Assembly (NCBI GenBank): GCA_963719415.1 | Contig: OY970383.1 | Span: forward strand, 558,001 to 622,000 | Origin: JAPLIS01 sp963719415 | GTDB taxonomy: Bacteria; Babelota; Babeliae; Babelales; Vermiphilaceae | Reading direction: 5' to 3' | DNA length: 64,000 nt | Shown: positions 8,264 through 16,836 of the stretch, one piece after another | How positions within the stretch are numbered: position 1 is the first letter of the stretch | Layout of the letters: each line of letters starts with the position of its first letter | Program-made: the position numbers and the translations under genes | Notes under the pieces: generated by a model | What the model saw: the letters and a program-made list of their open reading frames with translations, nothing else | Database searches by the model: none | What the model was told of the DNA's origin: nothing

Positions 8264-9958
8264 ATGAAATATACTTATATTTTTTCTACTTTTTTTATAT
8301 ATATATTAATAACATTATCTACGTACACATACACAAGCATAGATACTGAAGATATAGAAGCTGAAAATTTTGATTATGAACTATGGGCTAGAGAGATAGA
8401 CGAAAATAATACTTATATTGTTCCTAGAGGAGCAGCAGCCCCCGAATCGATTACTATTAGTCCTCACATTATTGTAGAATTATTAGTAAGAGCGGGAATG
8501 CTCGACATACTCAAAGAGGACCTTTTCCTTCACACAAATACCACAAACAGACGCAACCTACTTGATGAAGTACTTATTGGTCGCCAACTCACCAGAGCTA
8601 ACAAAAAAAGATATATAGGATGTGATGTTTTCTATAATCAGATGAGCAAAGGATTCTTTACTAAAGAAAGCACCTCGCTCAACTCATATATCAATGTCAA
8701 TGGCCAATCTCTCATTAATAGAATACAATGCTGCCTAGAAAAAATCAGAGATCTATTCGGTGACCATCCATTTTTAAAAATTGATGCAGCAAAAATACTT
8801 AACCTTTTTTGCGATATAAAATTACAAGAGAGACAATGTGGACTCTTTTTTTCTTACGCACATAGTCATCGAGATTTTATTGCACGCATAAAAATGCCAT
8901 TCTATTACTTTGAACGAAACCTCTACCTCGACCAAAAAGAACGAGATGCAATAACAGAACAATTTGGTCAAGCAACACCAGAAGAGACGGCTCGATTGAG
9001 AAAACTCTATTTTGTCAGTGATAAATGTGGCTTTGGTGATCTTAGACTAGAAATTGAAAAAGAAATAAAACTGTATCATGAAGGTAATGCTCATATTGGT
9101 ATCTACACCAGTATCCCCACTGCTTTTGCAGTGCATAAAGGATTTCTTGGCTCTTCTTTTGCTAAACCATCCACCGTACCCGATCTACTTTTATTCGAAA
9201 AACTTTTTAATATAGTCACCGAATCATCAACCATTACGAACCCCGAACAAGAAGCTTTTAATATTATTAAAGATTTTGCACTCGATAGCGCTAAACGCGC
9301 TGCTGCAGCACTCCTTGACACTAATCTTGGCAACAATGGACACCTGGGCATTGGTCTTTTTGGCAATACAGCTCATCCATTACAAACTTTTATCAACAGA
9401 GAATGGGCCACTCCATTCACGCTTATCAATAAAATCAGCGCCGAATATCTTTTTCCGGCAAAAGAAAAACGCTTTTTTATACATAAAAAAAATCCAACCG
9501 ATATTGAAAACCATAATTTTAACAATCCTGACCAAGACTCGACTAAAGCAGAAACTGATTTACGCTTTATTGAACAACAAGTAGTTAATACATTTTTTAT
9601 GGTAGCGTATGATACATGGGTACAGCCAGGCATTATTTTTCACGGAAATCATAGACTATGCTACCAAGGCACTACCTGGGGATGGCTGATCGGTCTTGAT
9701 AATTGGCTTCAAACAAAAGGCGTACTTGGTGACCCTACAATACCTCAATGCCAGCTCGTAATCCCAAAAACAGAAATAGATTTAAAAAAAGCAAAACCAT
9801 TTTTAGCGTTTCGATCAAATGCCCTAACAAGTCTTAATTATCGAGTAGCTAAACCAACATGGACGCTTGATATATCTTGTGGCTTTGATGGATCTCTATG
9901 GAGTAGTGGTATTGGTAAAAATTTTACTCTATTATTTAAAATAGAGAGCCATTATTAA
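8264..9958 (+). CDS. Probable outer-membrane beta-barrel protein
   Basis: 564 residues, no named family recognised. A hydrophobic leader (YIFSTFFIYILITLSTY) at residues 4-20 suggests export. The middle and C-terminal parts show many short alternating strands with Gly/aromatic residues (CGLFFSYAHSHRDFIARI, NAHIGIYTSIPTAFAVHKG, GHLGIGLFGNTA, VQPGIIFHGNHRLCYQG). The last strand, NFTLLFKIESHY, ends with an aromatic residue. This pattern fits an outer-membrane barrel. It starts a plus-strand run that leads to recD2, divergent from the ATP synthase genes. Confidence 0.65.
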   Translation: MKYTYIFSTFFIYILITLSTYTYTSIDTEDIEAENFDYELWAREIDENNTYIVPRGAAAPESITISPHIIVELLVRAGMLDILKEDLFLHTNTTNRRNLLDEVLIGRQLTRANKKRYIGCDVFYNQMSKGFFTKESTSLNSYINVNGQSLINRIQCCLEKIRDLFGDHPFLKIDAAKILNLFCDIKLQERQCGLFFSYAHSHRDFIARIKMPFYYFERNLYLDQKERDAITEQFGQATPEETARLRKLYFVSDKCGFGDLRLEIEKEIKLYHEGNAHIGIYTSIPTAFAVHKGFLGSSFAKPSTVPDLLLFEKLFNIVTESSTITNPEQEAFNIIKDFALDSAKRAAAALLDTNLGNNGHLGIGLFGNTAHPLQTFINREWATPFTLINKISAEYLFPAKEKRFFIHKKNPTDIENHNFNNPDQDSTKAETDLRFIEQQVVNTFFMVAYDTWVQPGIIFHGNHRLCYQGTTWGWLIGLDNWLQTKGVLGDPTIPQCQLVIPKTEIDLKKAKPFLAFRSNALTSLNYRVAKPTWTLDISCGFDGSLWSSGIGKNFTLLFKIESHY

Positions 9959-9966
9959 CGATAATG

Positions 9967-10010
9967 CTTATAAAAAAAAGTATTTATAAAAAAAGCATTT
10001 ATAAAAAAAG
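9967..10010 (+). repeat. Imperfect TTATAAAAAAAG repeats
   Basis: Three imperfect copies of a TTATAAAAAAAG-like unit of about 15-16 bases fill the gap between two secreted-protein genes, immediately before the next start codon. Confidence 0.6.
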
Positions 10011-10018
10011 GATGTTTC

Positions 10019-10933
10019 ATGAAGAATTTTATAAAAAATATAATAACACAAACTATAATAACAAATATGACGATCATCTATGCATTACTATACTCATGCA
10101 TGATCCCAACAATATCTTATGTTGCTAAACCCCTTTTTGATCAATCACCAATTACACTGGGCATTCATCCATTTTTTGATGGAACATTTATTGACGCTGC
10201 TCGCATGGAACAGGTTGAACGATTTAAACATACCGTAAAACAACTGTTATTAGGTAAAAAACAACCAGACGGCTCATTCAAAGGCTATTTTCTTTTTAAC
10301 GATTCGTATCATAATATAGAATCTCTCAAAGAAATAGAAGCTACCATAACGTCAATCGCCGACAATGAAATCATGAAACAACTTCTTGAAAAAATTAAAA
10401 ATGATTTTATAAAAATTTCCAATTATTATAAAAACTCTACCCCCGGTGTTAAAGCCTTTACTACGGGACTTATTAAAGAATCGTGCGAAAAACGAAATCG
10501 ATTAGATAGTTCTCTTTTAACCTGGGCAAAAACAACTCCTGAAAATGAAGATGCCGTATTTAAACAAGAAATAACGAGTTTTAAAAAATTCTCTATATTT
10601 CTCATTGATTTACATAATTTTTTTAATGACTTAACTCATACCTGCCCCAAAGCACATGCTCTTTTTATTCTAGAACAAAAAAAATTGTTTGCCATAAAAA
10701 AACTACTCCCTACCGTAATCCAAGAACTGAAAAACTCAGACCTACAACAGACTCATAATAATAGTAGTAATAATAGTAGTAATAATAATGACCAAATACC
10801 CTTTAATCAAAAATCTTTTTTCAATAATATAAAAAAAAATAATATACTATCTATTATAGCCTTAGAAAACATAACCACAGAAACAGTTCTTAAGCTTTGC
10901 TTAGAATTTCTTAATAACGAAAGTGCTTCTTAG
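10019..10933 (+). CDS. Secreted protein of unknown function
   Basis: 304 residues, not recognised. The N-terminus has a basic/polar start and a hydrophobic core (MTIIYALLYSCMIPTISYVA) that looks like a signal peptide or anchor. The rest is mainly helical and charged, with an Asn/Ser-rich stretch near residue 245 from AATAGT repeats. It is followed after three bases by recD2, which suggests co-transcription without implying shared function. Confidence 0.65.
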   Translation: MKNFIKNIITQTIITNMTIIYALLYSCMIPTISYVAKPLFDQSPITLGIHPFFDGTFIDAARMEQVERFKHTVKQLLLGKKQPDGSFKGYFLFNDSYHNIESLKEIEATITSIADNEIMKQLLEKIKNDFIKISNYYKNSTPGVKAFTTGLIKESCEKRNRLDSSLLTWAKTTPENEDAVFKQEITSFKKFSIFLIDLHNFFNDLTHTCPKAHALFILEQKKLFAIKKLLPTVIQELKNSDLQQTHNNSSNNSSNNNDQIPFNQKSFFNNIKKNNILSIIALENITTETVLKLCLEFLNNESAS

Positions 10934-10936
10934 ATT

Positions 10937-13138
10937 ATGCAAGAAGACAATAGACTGCAAGGCACCGTAGAAAAAATTCTCTTTTGCAACAGCGAAAATG
11001 GATTTACCGTTCTCATGCTCTCCATCCCAAAATTAAAAGAATCAATCGCCGTCAAAGGCTATCTTCCAACAGCTAAGCCTGGGGAACAGTTACAATTGCT
11101 GGGCCAATGGATTATGCATCCTAAATTTGGGAGACAATTTGAGGTAAAAGAATATACGGTTCAAGTACCAACCACAAGCATGGGGCTTAAAAAATATCTT
11201 GCTTCCGGACTTATCAAAGGCATAGGTCCAGCTTATGCAGAAAAGTTGGTCGACTATTTTGGAGAAACTATTCTTACGGTGATCGATGAATATCCAGACC
11301 GCCTCCAAGAAATACCGGGAATAGGGCCAAAACGCGTAGAGACAATTATTGCCGCATGGAAAGACCAAAAAGCAATATCTCATATCATGGTCTTTTTACA
11401 AGAAAAAAATATCTCTCCAGCCTATGCAATAAAAATTTACAAAAAATATGGAAATGACTCTATTCCTGTTATCATAGAAAATCCCTACCGCCTAGCTGAT
11501 GATATTTGGGGAATCGGTTTTAAGTTGGCTGATCAGATTGCGCAAAATATGGGATATACCCTAGACTCAGTAAAACGAATCCGATCTGGCATACTGTACC
11601 ATCTTGCTGCTATCTGCCAACAAGGCCACCTCTACCAAGAAATAGAAACACTCAAAACAGAAGTGCTTACTCTTTTGGAACTCAACGAACACGTAAAACC
11701 CAATCTTAAAATTGCAATGCACAACCTCTATAACGACCAAAAAATAAGCCTTGTCTCACACCAAGAAGTTCATTTTATCTCGTTAACGCGTTACTATTTT
11801 TCAGAAAAAGGGGTTGCTCTTAAAATTAAAAAATTATTAGAAATCCCTACCGAAAAAAAATTCGACATTGATGGTCTCTATGCGGCAATGCGCGCTAATT
11901 CTGATATACAAAAAACAGATAACTCTGTAGAACTTAACGAAGATCAGCAACGAGGCGTTTTAACCTGCTTGCAAAACAAAATTACCATAATCACGGGAGG
12001 ACCCGGTACTGGTAAAACAACACTCATTAAAACACTTCTGACAATCCTTGACGATAAGGGGCAGACCTATAAGCTCGCTGCTCCAACAGGACGTGCTGCA
12101 AAACGAATACAAGAAGGAACCGGACGTTATGCTGAAACATTGCATAGACTCCTTGCATTTGATGTAAGTAGTATGAGTTTTAATAAAAACGAACAAGATA
12201 GCATAAAAACAGATTTTTTAATCATCGACGAAGCTTCGATGATCGATATCTTTCTCGCTCATGCTCTCCTGAAAGCTACTCCTTTTAATGCTCACCTTGT
12301 TCTTATCGGAGATATACATCAACTACCTTCTGTTGGTGCAGGTAATTTTTTATCTGATATTATTGCAAGCAATATAATACCGTGCATCCACCTCTCTGTT
12401 ATATTTCGTCAAGCACAAAATAGTTTAATTATCACTAACGCACACGCTATCAATAGAGGGGAATTTCCTGTTTTCAATAAAGAGGGAAGTGCTCAAGATT
12501 TTATATATATTAAAGAAGAATTACCAGAAAATCTGCCCGCGCATCTTAACAATATTTTACGTAAAAAACTGCCTGCTATGCATATCAAACCAGAAGATGC
12601 AATTGTCCTTGCTCCCATGAACCGAGGAGCAGCTGGAACCATCAAAATTAATTATGACTTACAACAAATATTAAACCCTGAAAGCAGAAACGCTGACCAA
12701 ATATTTTCTCGCGGAGTCGCTTTTAAAATAGATGATCGCGTTATGCAAATTCGAAACAACTATGATAAGCATGTATATAATGGTGATATTGGTACTATCG
12801 CTAACATCAACAAACAAGATCAATTACTCACCGTAGCCTATCCTGACAAAGAAGTAGAATATGAGTTCCATGAACTTGACGAATTAACATTAGCCTATGC
12901 TATCTCTATTCATAAAAGTCAGGGATCTGAATATAAAGCGGTGATCATCCCTCTCTTTATGCAACATTTTATGCTCTTACAGCGGAATCTTTTGTATACC
13001 GCGGTCACGCGAGCCAAAAAATTATGTATACTGATTGGACAACCAAAGGCTATTGCTATGAGTGTTAAAAATAACAAGGGGCTTGCGCGAACCACCTTTT
13101 TAAAAGAATATTTAACTTCAAACTTAGAATGCCGTTAA
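10937..13138 (+). CDS. recD2: RecD2-type ATP-dependent DNA helicase
   Basis: 5'-3' superfamily 1B DNA helicase, 733 residues, typical RecD2 length. An N-terminal OB-like domain is followed by tandem helix-hairpin-helix motifs (GIGPAYAEKLV, IPGIGPKRVETI). The P-loop GGPGTGKTT is near residue 354, DEASM near 431 and GDIHQLPSVGAGNFL follows; the C-terminal SH3 and motor part has IHKSQGSEY near 660 and LLYTAVTRAKK. RecD2 works outside RecBCD in repair and replication stress. Its start lies three bases after the preceding stop. Confidence 0.95.
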   Translation: MQEDNRLQGTVEKILFCNSENGFTVLMLSIPKLKESIAVKGYLPTAKPGEQLQLLGQWIMHPKFGRQFEVKEYTVQVPTTSMGLKKYLASGLIKGIGPAYAEKLVDYFGETILTVIDEYPDRLQEIPGIGPKRVETIIAAWKDQKAISHIMVFLQEKNISPAYAIKIYKKYGNDSIPVIIENPYRLADDIWGIGFKLADQIAQNMGYTLDSVKRIRSGILYHLAAICQQGHLYQEIETLKTEVLTLLELNEHVKPNLKIAMHNLYNDQKISLVSHQEVHFISLTRYYFSEKGVALKIKKLLEIPTEKKFDIDGLYAAMRANSDIQKTDNSVELNEDQQRGVLTCLQNKITIITGGPGTGKTTLIKTLLTILDDKGQTYKLAAPTGRAAKRIQEGTGRYAETLHRLLAFDVSSMSFNKNEQDSIKTDFLIIDEASMIDIFLAHALLKATPFNAHLVLIGDIHQLPSVGAGNFLSDIIASNIIPCIHLSVIFRQAQNSLIITNAHAINRGEFPVFNKEGSAQDFIYIKEELPENLPAHLNNILRKKLPAMHIKPEDAIVLAPMNRGAAGTIKINYDLQQILNPESRNADQIFSRGVAFKIDDRVMQIRNNYDKHVYNGDIGTIANINKQDQLLTVAYPDKEVEYEFHELDELTLAYAISIHKSQGSEYKAVIIPLFMQHFMLLQRNLLYTAVTRAKKLCILIGQPKAIAMSVKNNKGLARTTFLKEYLTSNLECR

Positions 13139-13175
13139 ATTTCATTATACTCTGCACCAATAGAGACCCTACTAA

Positions 13176-13217
13176 ATTAATAGCACTACATTAATAGCAC
13201 TACATTAATAGCACTAC
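13176..13217 (+). repeat. 14-bp tandem repeat x3
   Basis: Three copies of ATTAATAGCACTAC in the gap between recD2 and the amidase-like gene. Confidence 0.9.
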
Positions 13218-13286
13218 CAAATAAATATAAAGTATTCCAATTTCAGTAACCCATAAGCAAAAAACCATATCTATTAAAAAAAAATT

Positions 13287-14159
13287 ATGCCTACTATAAA
13301 CAAAATATTTCAATCAACAGTACACAATCCGCAACTATTAAGTTTTTATACTGCGCCTGCCAATACTATTCTTCACGCCAAAGACCTCGATTATCAGGAG
13401 GACCCCAGCAAAAAGATGGGGTATAAGTTGGGGGTTGGATTAAGTAAACTTAGCTTAAAAAAAAAATTTAGTGTTGCTATAAGCAACTTATTCTATCTAA
13501 CACTTTTTATTCTTTTGCCAACTCAGAGTATAACTTATCCCAAAAAGCATTTTACTATCATGCTAAATCCTGCTAAAACGAATAATCATGCTGAAAGAAT
13601 TATCGATAGCTCTTTTGAACGAAGTATCTCATTATCCACCTTGGAGACTATAAAAACTAAACTTGAAGAGCGAATGCCTCATATCGCGATCATTATAGCA
13701 ACCCTTCCCCATACTATGGCAAGAGATACGACATCACAACAGGAGCATATAGCCCATTTTGCAAATAGCTTACAGGTAAATCTCTTTTTGGAGCTTTCTT
13801 TTTACCAAGAAACAGACATTAAACAACAACTCTATATATACCAATTTTCTTACAATAATGATCTCATCGTACGACCATCAGAATTCGTTTTTTATCGCTA
13901 CGATCAATCTTATATTTTTAATCAGAGATCTTCTTTAAAAGTAGCCCGCATCTTTGAACAACTGTTTTTATCGCCACCCTATAGCAATCACTTTCATACT
14001 CATTCTATTATTGGTTTTCCCTCCGCAGCACTGATAGGTATCACGTGTCCTGCAATTAATATAGAAATAGGAATCAAAAAAAGACAGGACGCCCTGCTAT
14101 GTATCGAGCCTATTGTAGAATCGATCATGAGACTTATAAAAGAAACAGAACAAAGTTAA
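13287..14159 (+). CDS. Degenerate N-acetylmuramoyl-L-alanine amidase-like protein
   Basis: 290 residues. After a membrane or signal segment (FSVAISNLFYLTLFILLP, residues ~62-80) the order of elements resembles the Amidase_3 fold: FTIMLNPAK where DPGHGG is expected, FERSISLSTLETIKTKLEE like the YEKDINL helix, ANSLQVNLFLELSF where a VSIHAN strand is usual, and PAINIEIGIKK like the final VEIGF strand. The zinc His positions are not conserved, though the last Glu is. I infer a catalytically dead or diverged relative. The N-terminal ~55 residues include a stretch encoded by a dispersed GC-rich repeat (13403-13435), so a later start at MGYKLGVGL is possible. The next gene, GerMN-like, follows closely. 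Confidence 0.55.
   Translation: MPTINKIFQSTVHNPQLLSFYTAPANTILHAKDLDYQEDPSKKMGYKLGVGLSKLSLKKKFSVAISNLFYLTLFILLPTQSITYPKKHFTIMLNPAKTNNHAERIIDSSFERSISLSTLETIKTKLEERMPHIAIIIATLPHTMARDTTSQQEHIAHFANSLQVNLFLELSFYQETDIKQQLYIYQFSYNNDLIVRPSEFVFYRYDQSYIFNQRSSLKVARIFEQLFLSPPYSNHFHTHSIIGFPSAALIGITCPAINIEIGIKKRQDALLCIEPIVESIMRLIKETEQS
13403..13435. repeat. GC-rich palindromic repeat inside a coding region
   Basis: CCCCAGC...GATGGGG followed by TATAAGTTGGGGG resembles, in reverse orientation, the element at 42980-43033 (CACCCCC, then TACCCCATC-T6-GATGGGG). Here it sits inside the amidase-like reading frame and encodes about PSKKMGYKLGV. Confidence 0.55.
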
Positions 14160-14194
14160 TATATAAAAATATAATACGTAAAAAGATAATATAT

Positions 14195-14767
14195 ATGAAA
14201 ATAAAACATCTTCTTATTATTTCAAGTATCACCTTTATTATTGGCTCTCTCTATTTTATGTATCATAAAGAATGCATAATCTTTCGATTTTCCGCACTAC
14301 TACCATCTATATCACCATCTACAGAATCATCTGCAGAGTGTACGCCAGAGTTTAATACTCATAAAAAAAATATTATCTTCTATTTTTGGCATGAAGATAG
14401 CTGGAAATCTGAAACAAAACAGTGCCTTTGGACAACAAGTAAACAGGCTAACATAAAACAGGTAGTGCTCTCTTTTTTAACGATATTAGAAGAAGAACAT
14501 GTCATATCTTATCCAATAAAAATGCAAGCGATAACTCTCAATGAGAACGGAAATCTTCTCTTTCTATCGTTTGAGAAAAATCCATTGCTAGAACAAAATT
14601 CTACGTATCTAAAATTAAAATTAATAGAAGGTTTGCTTAAAACTATTAGAGAAAACGGATTTGACATTAAATCAGTCTATTTTTTACAGAATCATCAGAC
14701 GCTTAAAGATCCCCATCTTGATTTTTCCCAACCTTGGCCTATTCAAGGATTTTTGGCTCATGCATAA
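14195..14767 (+). CDS. GerMN-like domain membrane-anchored protein
   Basis: 190 residues from the ATG of MKIKHLLIISSITFIIGSLY, a good N-terminal anchor; an upstream in-frame ATG at 14099 would overlap the previous gene by 60 bases and is less likely. After a Ser/Thr-rich linker the sequence IIFYFWHEDSW...VVLSFLTILEEE...NENGNLLFLSFEKN...LIEGLLKTIRENG...SVYFL...DFSQPW follows the strand-helix layout of GerMN (sporulation and germination) domains found on periplasmic proteins. The pairing with an amidase-like gene supports a cell-envelope role. Identification is by pattern only. Confidence 0.55.
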   Translation: MKIKHLLIISSITFIIGSLYFMYHKECIIFRFSALLPSISPSTESSAECTPEFNTHKKNIIFYFWHEDSWKSETKQCLWTTSKQANIKQVVLSFLTILEEEHVISYPIKMQAITLNENGNLLFLSFEKNPLLEQNSTYLKLKLIEGLLKTIRENGFDIKSVYFLQNHQTLKDPHLDFSQPWPIQGFLAHA

Positions 14768-14771
14768 TTTT

Positions 14772-15413
14772 TTAATCAGCTGGATCTGCAGGATTATAGC
14801 TTTGATGTCCTACCGCCAACCCCATTAGAGCACCAGCCCACCCCAACTGAGCTGTATAATCGCTACCAGTTACCGATTTAAGCGCTCCTCCCGCCAAAGA
14901 CCCTATCGTCCGCCCTAAGTAATACCCATTTAAAGCTATTTTTGTCCTTTCTTGAGCTCTTTTTATATTATCTTCAAAAAGAGCTACGCCTACTCCTATA
15001 CCTGCTCCCTCTGCTGCCCCTATAAATGCTTGTTTTAGCCCTTCTTTCGCTCCTCCAAATAGTCTTGCTTCTTCTTCTCCTAGTTTTGCTAGGTCTGCTG
15101 CCATTACTTCCTCTTCTGTTTGTTCCCTTGCTGCTCTCATAATTCCTACAGCTTCATCTCCTCGCCTTAGTGCTGCTGCGTCTAGTCCTGCTTGTCTTAG
15201 TTTTAGCGCTAAATTTGCTCCCTCGTAAGCTCCTATTATGGCTCTCGCCTGAGCTCCCGTTAAAGCTCCTGTTTCAACTCCCGCCATAACCCTTTTGCTC
15301 AAGCTATTTTGATAATCAATCCACTCTGAAGCGCAAAAATTAGCTGAAAATGAAAAAAATACCAAAGCAAGCATAACCAATAGGGTAACTTTTTTTCGAG
15401 TGCATGATTTCAT
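14772..15413 (-). CDS. Gly/Ala-rich secreted or membrane protein
   Basis: 213 residues from MKSCTRKKVTLLVMLALVFF, which has a clear signal peptide and an AAGGGA ribosome site; an in-frame ATG 38 codons upstream is less likely. The mature part is rich in Ala, Gly and Glu (ALRRGDEAVGIMRAAREQ). It ends with Gly-rich amphipathic segments (GAAEGAGIGVGVALFE, LAGGALKSVTG, WAGALMGLAVG) of the kind seen in glycine-zipper membrane proteins. No catalytic motif. It converges on the GerMN-like gene with a four-base gap. Confidence 0.65.
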   Translation of the reverse strand: MKSCTRKKVTLLVMLALVFFSFSANFCASEWIDYQNSLSKRVMAGVETGALTGAQARAIIGAYEGANLALKLRQAGLDAAALRRGDEAVGIMRAAREQTEEEVMAADLAKLGEEEARLFGGAKEGLKQAFIGAAEGAGIGVGVALFEDNIKRAQERTKIALNGYYLGRTIGSLAGGALKSVTGSDYTAQLGWAGALMGLAVGHQSYNPADPAD

Positions 15414-15771
15414 AAAATATCCCTTAATAATTATATAAAAATATCCAAACTGTATATTGATGCTGAAAGCACCGTAGTTGCTGCTTAATGATTTTACTTC
15501 ACATAAAACATTTTGCCTATATGTCAATATTTTTCATGTGATTCTAGTCAATCAATTATTCCCTTGGAGAAGGTAATCGCAGTATCTTTTAGACCTGCTT
15601 TTTTTTAGCCCCGCAGATTCAACCGCAAAGTGCATAATTTAATTTTTAGATTTTTAGAAAATAGACAAGAATAATATGTATGACTACCAATAACAATAGC
15701 CGGTTGACCGCTGCCTGAGATTTTAGCCCTTAAACAAAAATTATTTCTGATGAATTCAATAGTAATTACTA

Positions 15772-16692
15772 TTATAATTCGGATTTAAGTTTTTTGACGA
15801 CCTCAATATCAAGACCAGTTATTTTGGCGACTGTTTCAACATCAACAATTCTTAAAAATTGTTTAGCTGTCTCTCGTTTACCCTTAGCTTCTCCTCTAGC
15901 TTCTCCTCTAGCTTCTCCTATCGCTTCTCTTTCTTCTGAAGCAGCATCAATTTTACCTTTTTCTGAACGTATAGCATCTAATAAACGATCATACAACTCA
16001 AGTTGTTGCAACGACCAACTGCTTTTGTTCAAAATGTGAAAAGCATCTTCCATATCAGGATTTTTCAAACGACTTGGAATAGCTTCCAGAATATGAGCAT
16101 TTTTTAAAAAATAGATCCATTTGTCAGATAATGTCGTTAACTCTTCAAGTTTTTTATTAAATTTTTTTAATTCAACAAAATGAAACGATAAATGCTTGAG
16201 CTCATGAGAATGCGTTTCTTGATCCAATATCAAATGATGAGTAATATAATGAGGATTTGCAAAAAATTCAAAATCTAAAACACCAATAAAAATAACGGGA
16301 GCTAGCGTACCAAATGGTTCAGTAGATTTTAACTGACGCCCCAATGCCAAAGCACTGTAATATTGAGCCCGCTCTAGATAATCTTTTTGTCTAACAACTT
16401 GCATTTCAACAATATAACGTCTATTTGCCTGATCAGTACACCGCACATCTACAATGCTGGACTTTGATGATTTTTGTTTTTCTTCAGAATCTATTTCTGG
16501 TGTTTTAGTAGAAGAATTTATTATTATCGTTTCTGGATGATTATAAGGATCATTCATAACAACATCGACTATCATTTCGCCTTCTTTGCGATCAAGAATA
16601 CTATTTAGAAAACTGATAGCAACGTTTTTATGTGCACTATCGCCAAATAATTTTTTAAATGCAATATCTGTTTTTGGATCTAAAAAAACCAT
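15772..16692 (-). CDS. Rpn-family PD-(D/E)XK nuclease (copy 1)
   Basis: 306 residues, a recombination-promoting nuclease/putative transposase family protein. It starts MVFLDPKTDIAFKKLFGD, the family hallmark, and has the nuclease core SSIVDVRCTD (catalytic Asp) and YIVEMQVV (ExQ). The C-terminal region is helical with in-frame GEAR repeats (12-bp DNA unit) and ends IAKITGLDIEVVKKLK. Rpn proteins cut DNA and raise recombination; some act as toxins or defence factors. A close paralog lies at 41989. The 5' leader consists of tandem 15-bp repeats right up to the start codon. Confidence 0.88.
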   Translation of the reverse strand: MVFLDPKTDIAFKKLFGDSAHKNVAISFLNSILDRKEGEMIVDVVMNDPYNHPETIIINSSTKTPEIDSEEKQKSSKSSIVDVRCTDQANRRYIVEMQVVRQKDYLERAQYYSALALGRQLKSTEPFGTLAPVIFIGVLDFEFFANPHYITHHLILDQETHSHELKHLSFHFVELKKFNKKLEELTTLSDKWIYFLKNAHILEAIPSRLKNPDMEDAFHILNKSSWSLQQLELYDRLLDAIRSEKGKIDAASEEREAIGEARGEARGEAKGKRETAKQFLRIVDVETVAKITGLDIEVVKKLKSEL

Positions 16693-16693
16693 A

Positions 16694-16753
16694 ATTATTA
16701 TCTTTCTATTATTATCTTTTCTATTATTATCTTTTCTATTATTATCTTTCTCT
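16694..16753 (-). repeat. 15-bp tandem repeat x4 in the leader of an Rpn gene
   Basis: Four near-identical copies of ATTATTATCTTTTCT (14-16 bases each, plus strand). They begin immediately upstream of the ATG at 16692. On the mRNA they place repeated purine-rich AGAAAAGAT segments in front of the start, where a ribosome site would be. Confidence 0.9.
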
Positions 16754-16836
16754 AGATATATTTTTTATTTATAAAAATAAAAGCATATATTCAGCATAAT
16801 CAAAAAAATAACCGTATCTATTTTTTATAAGATATT

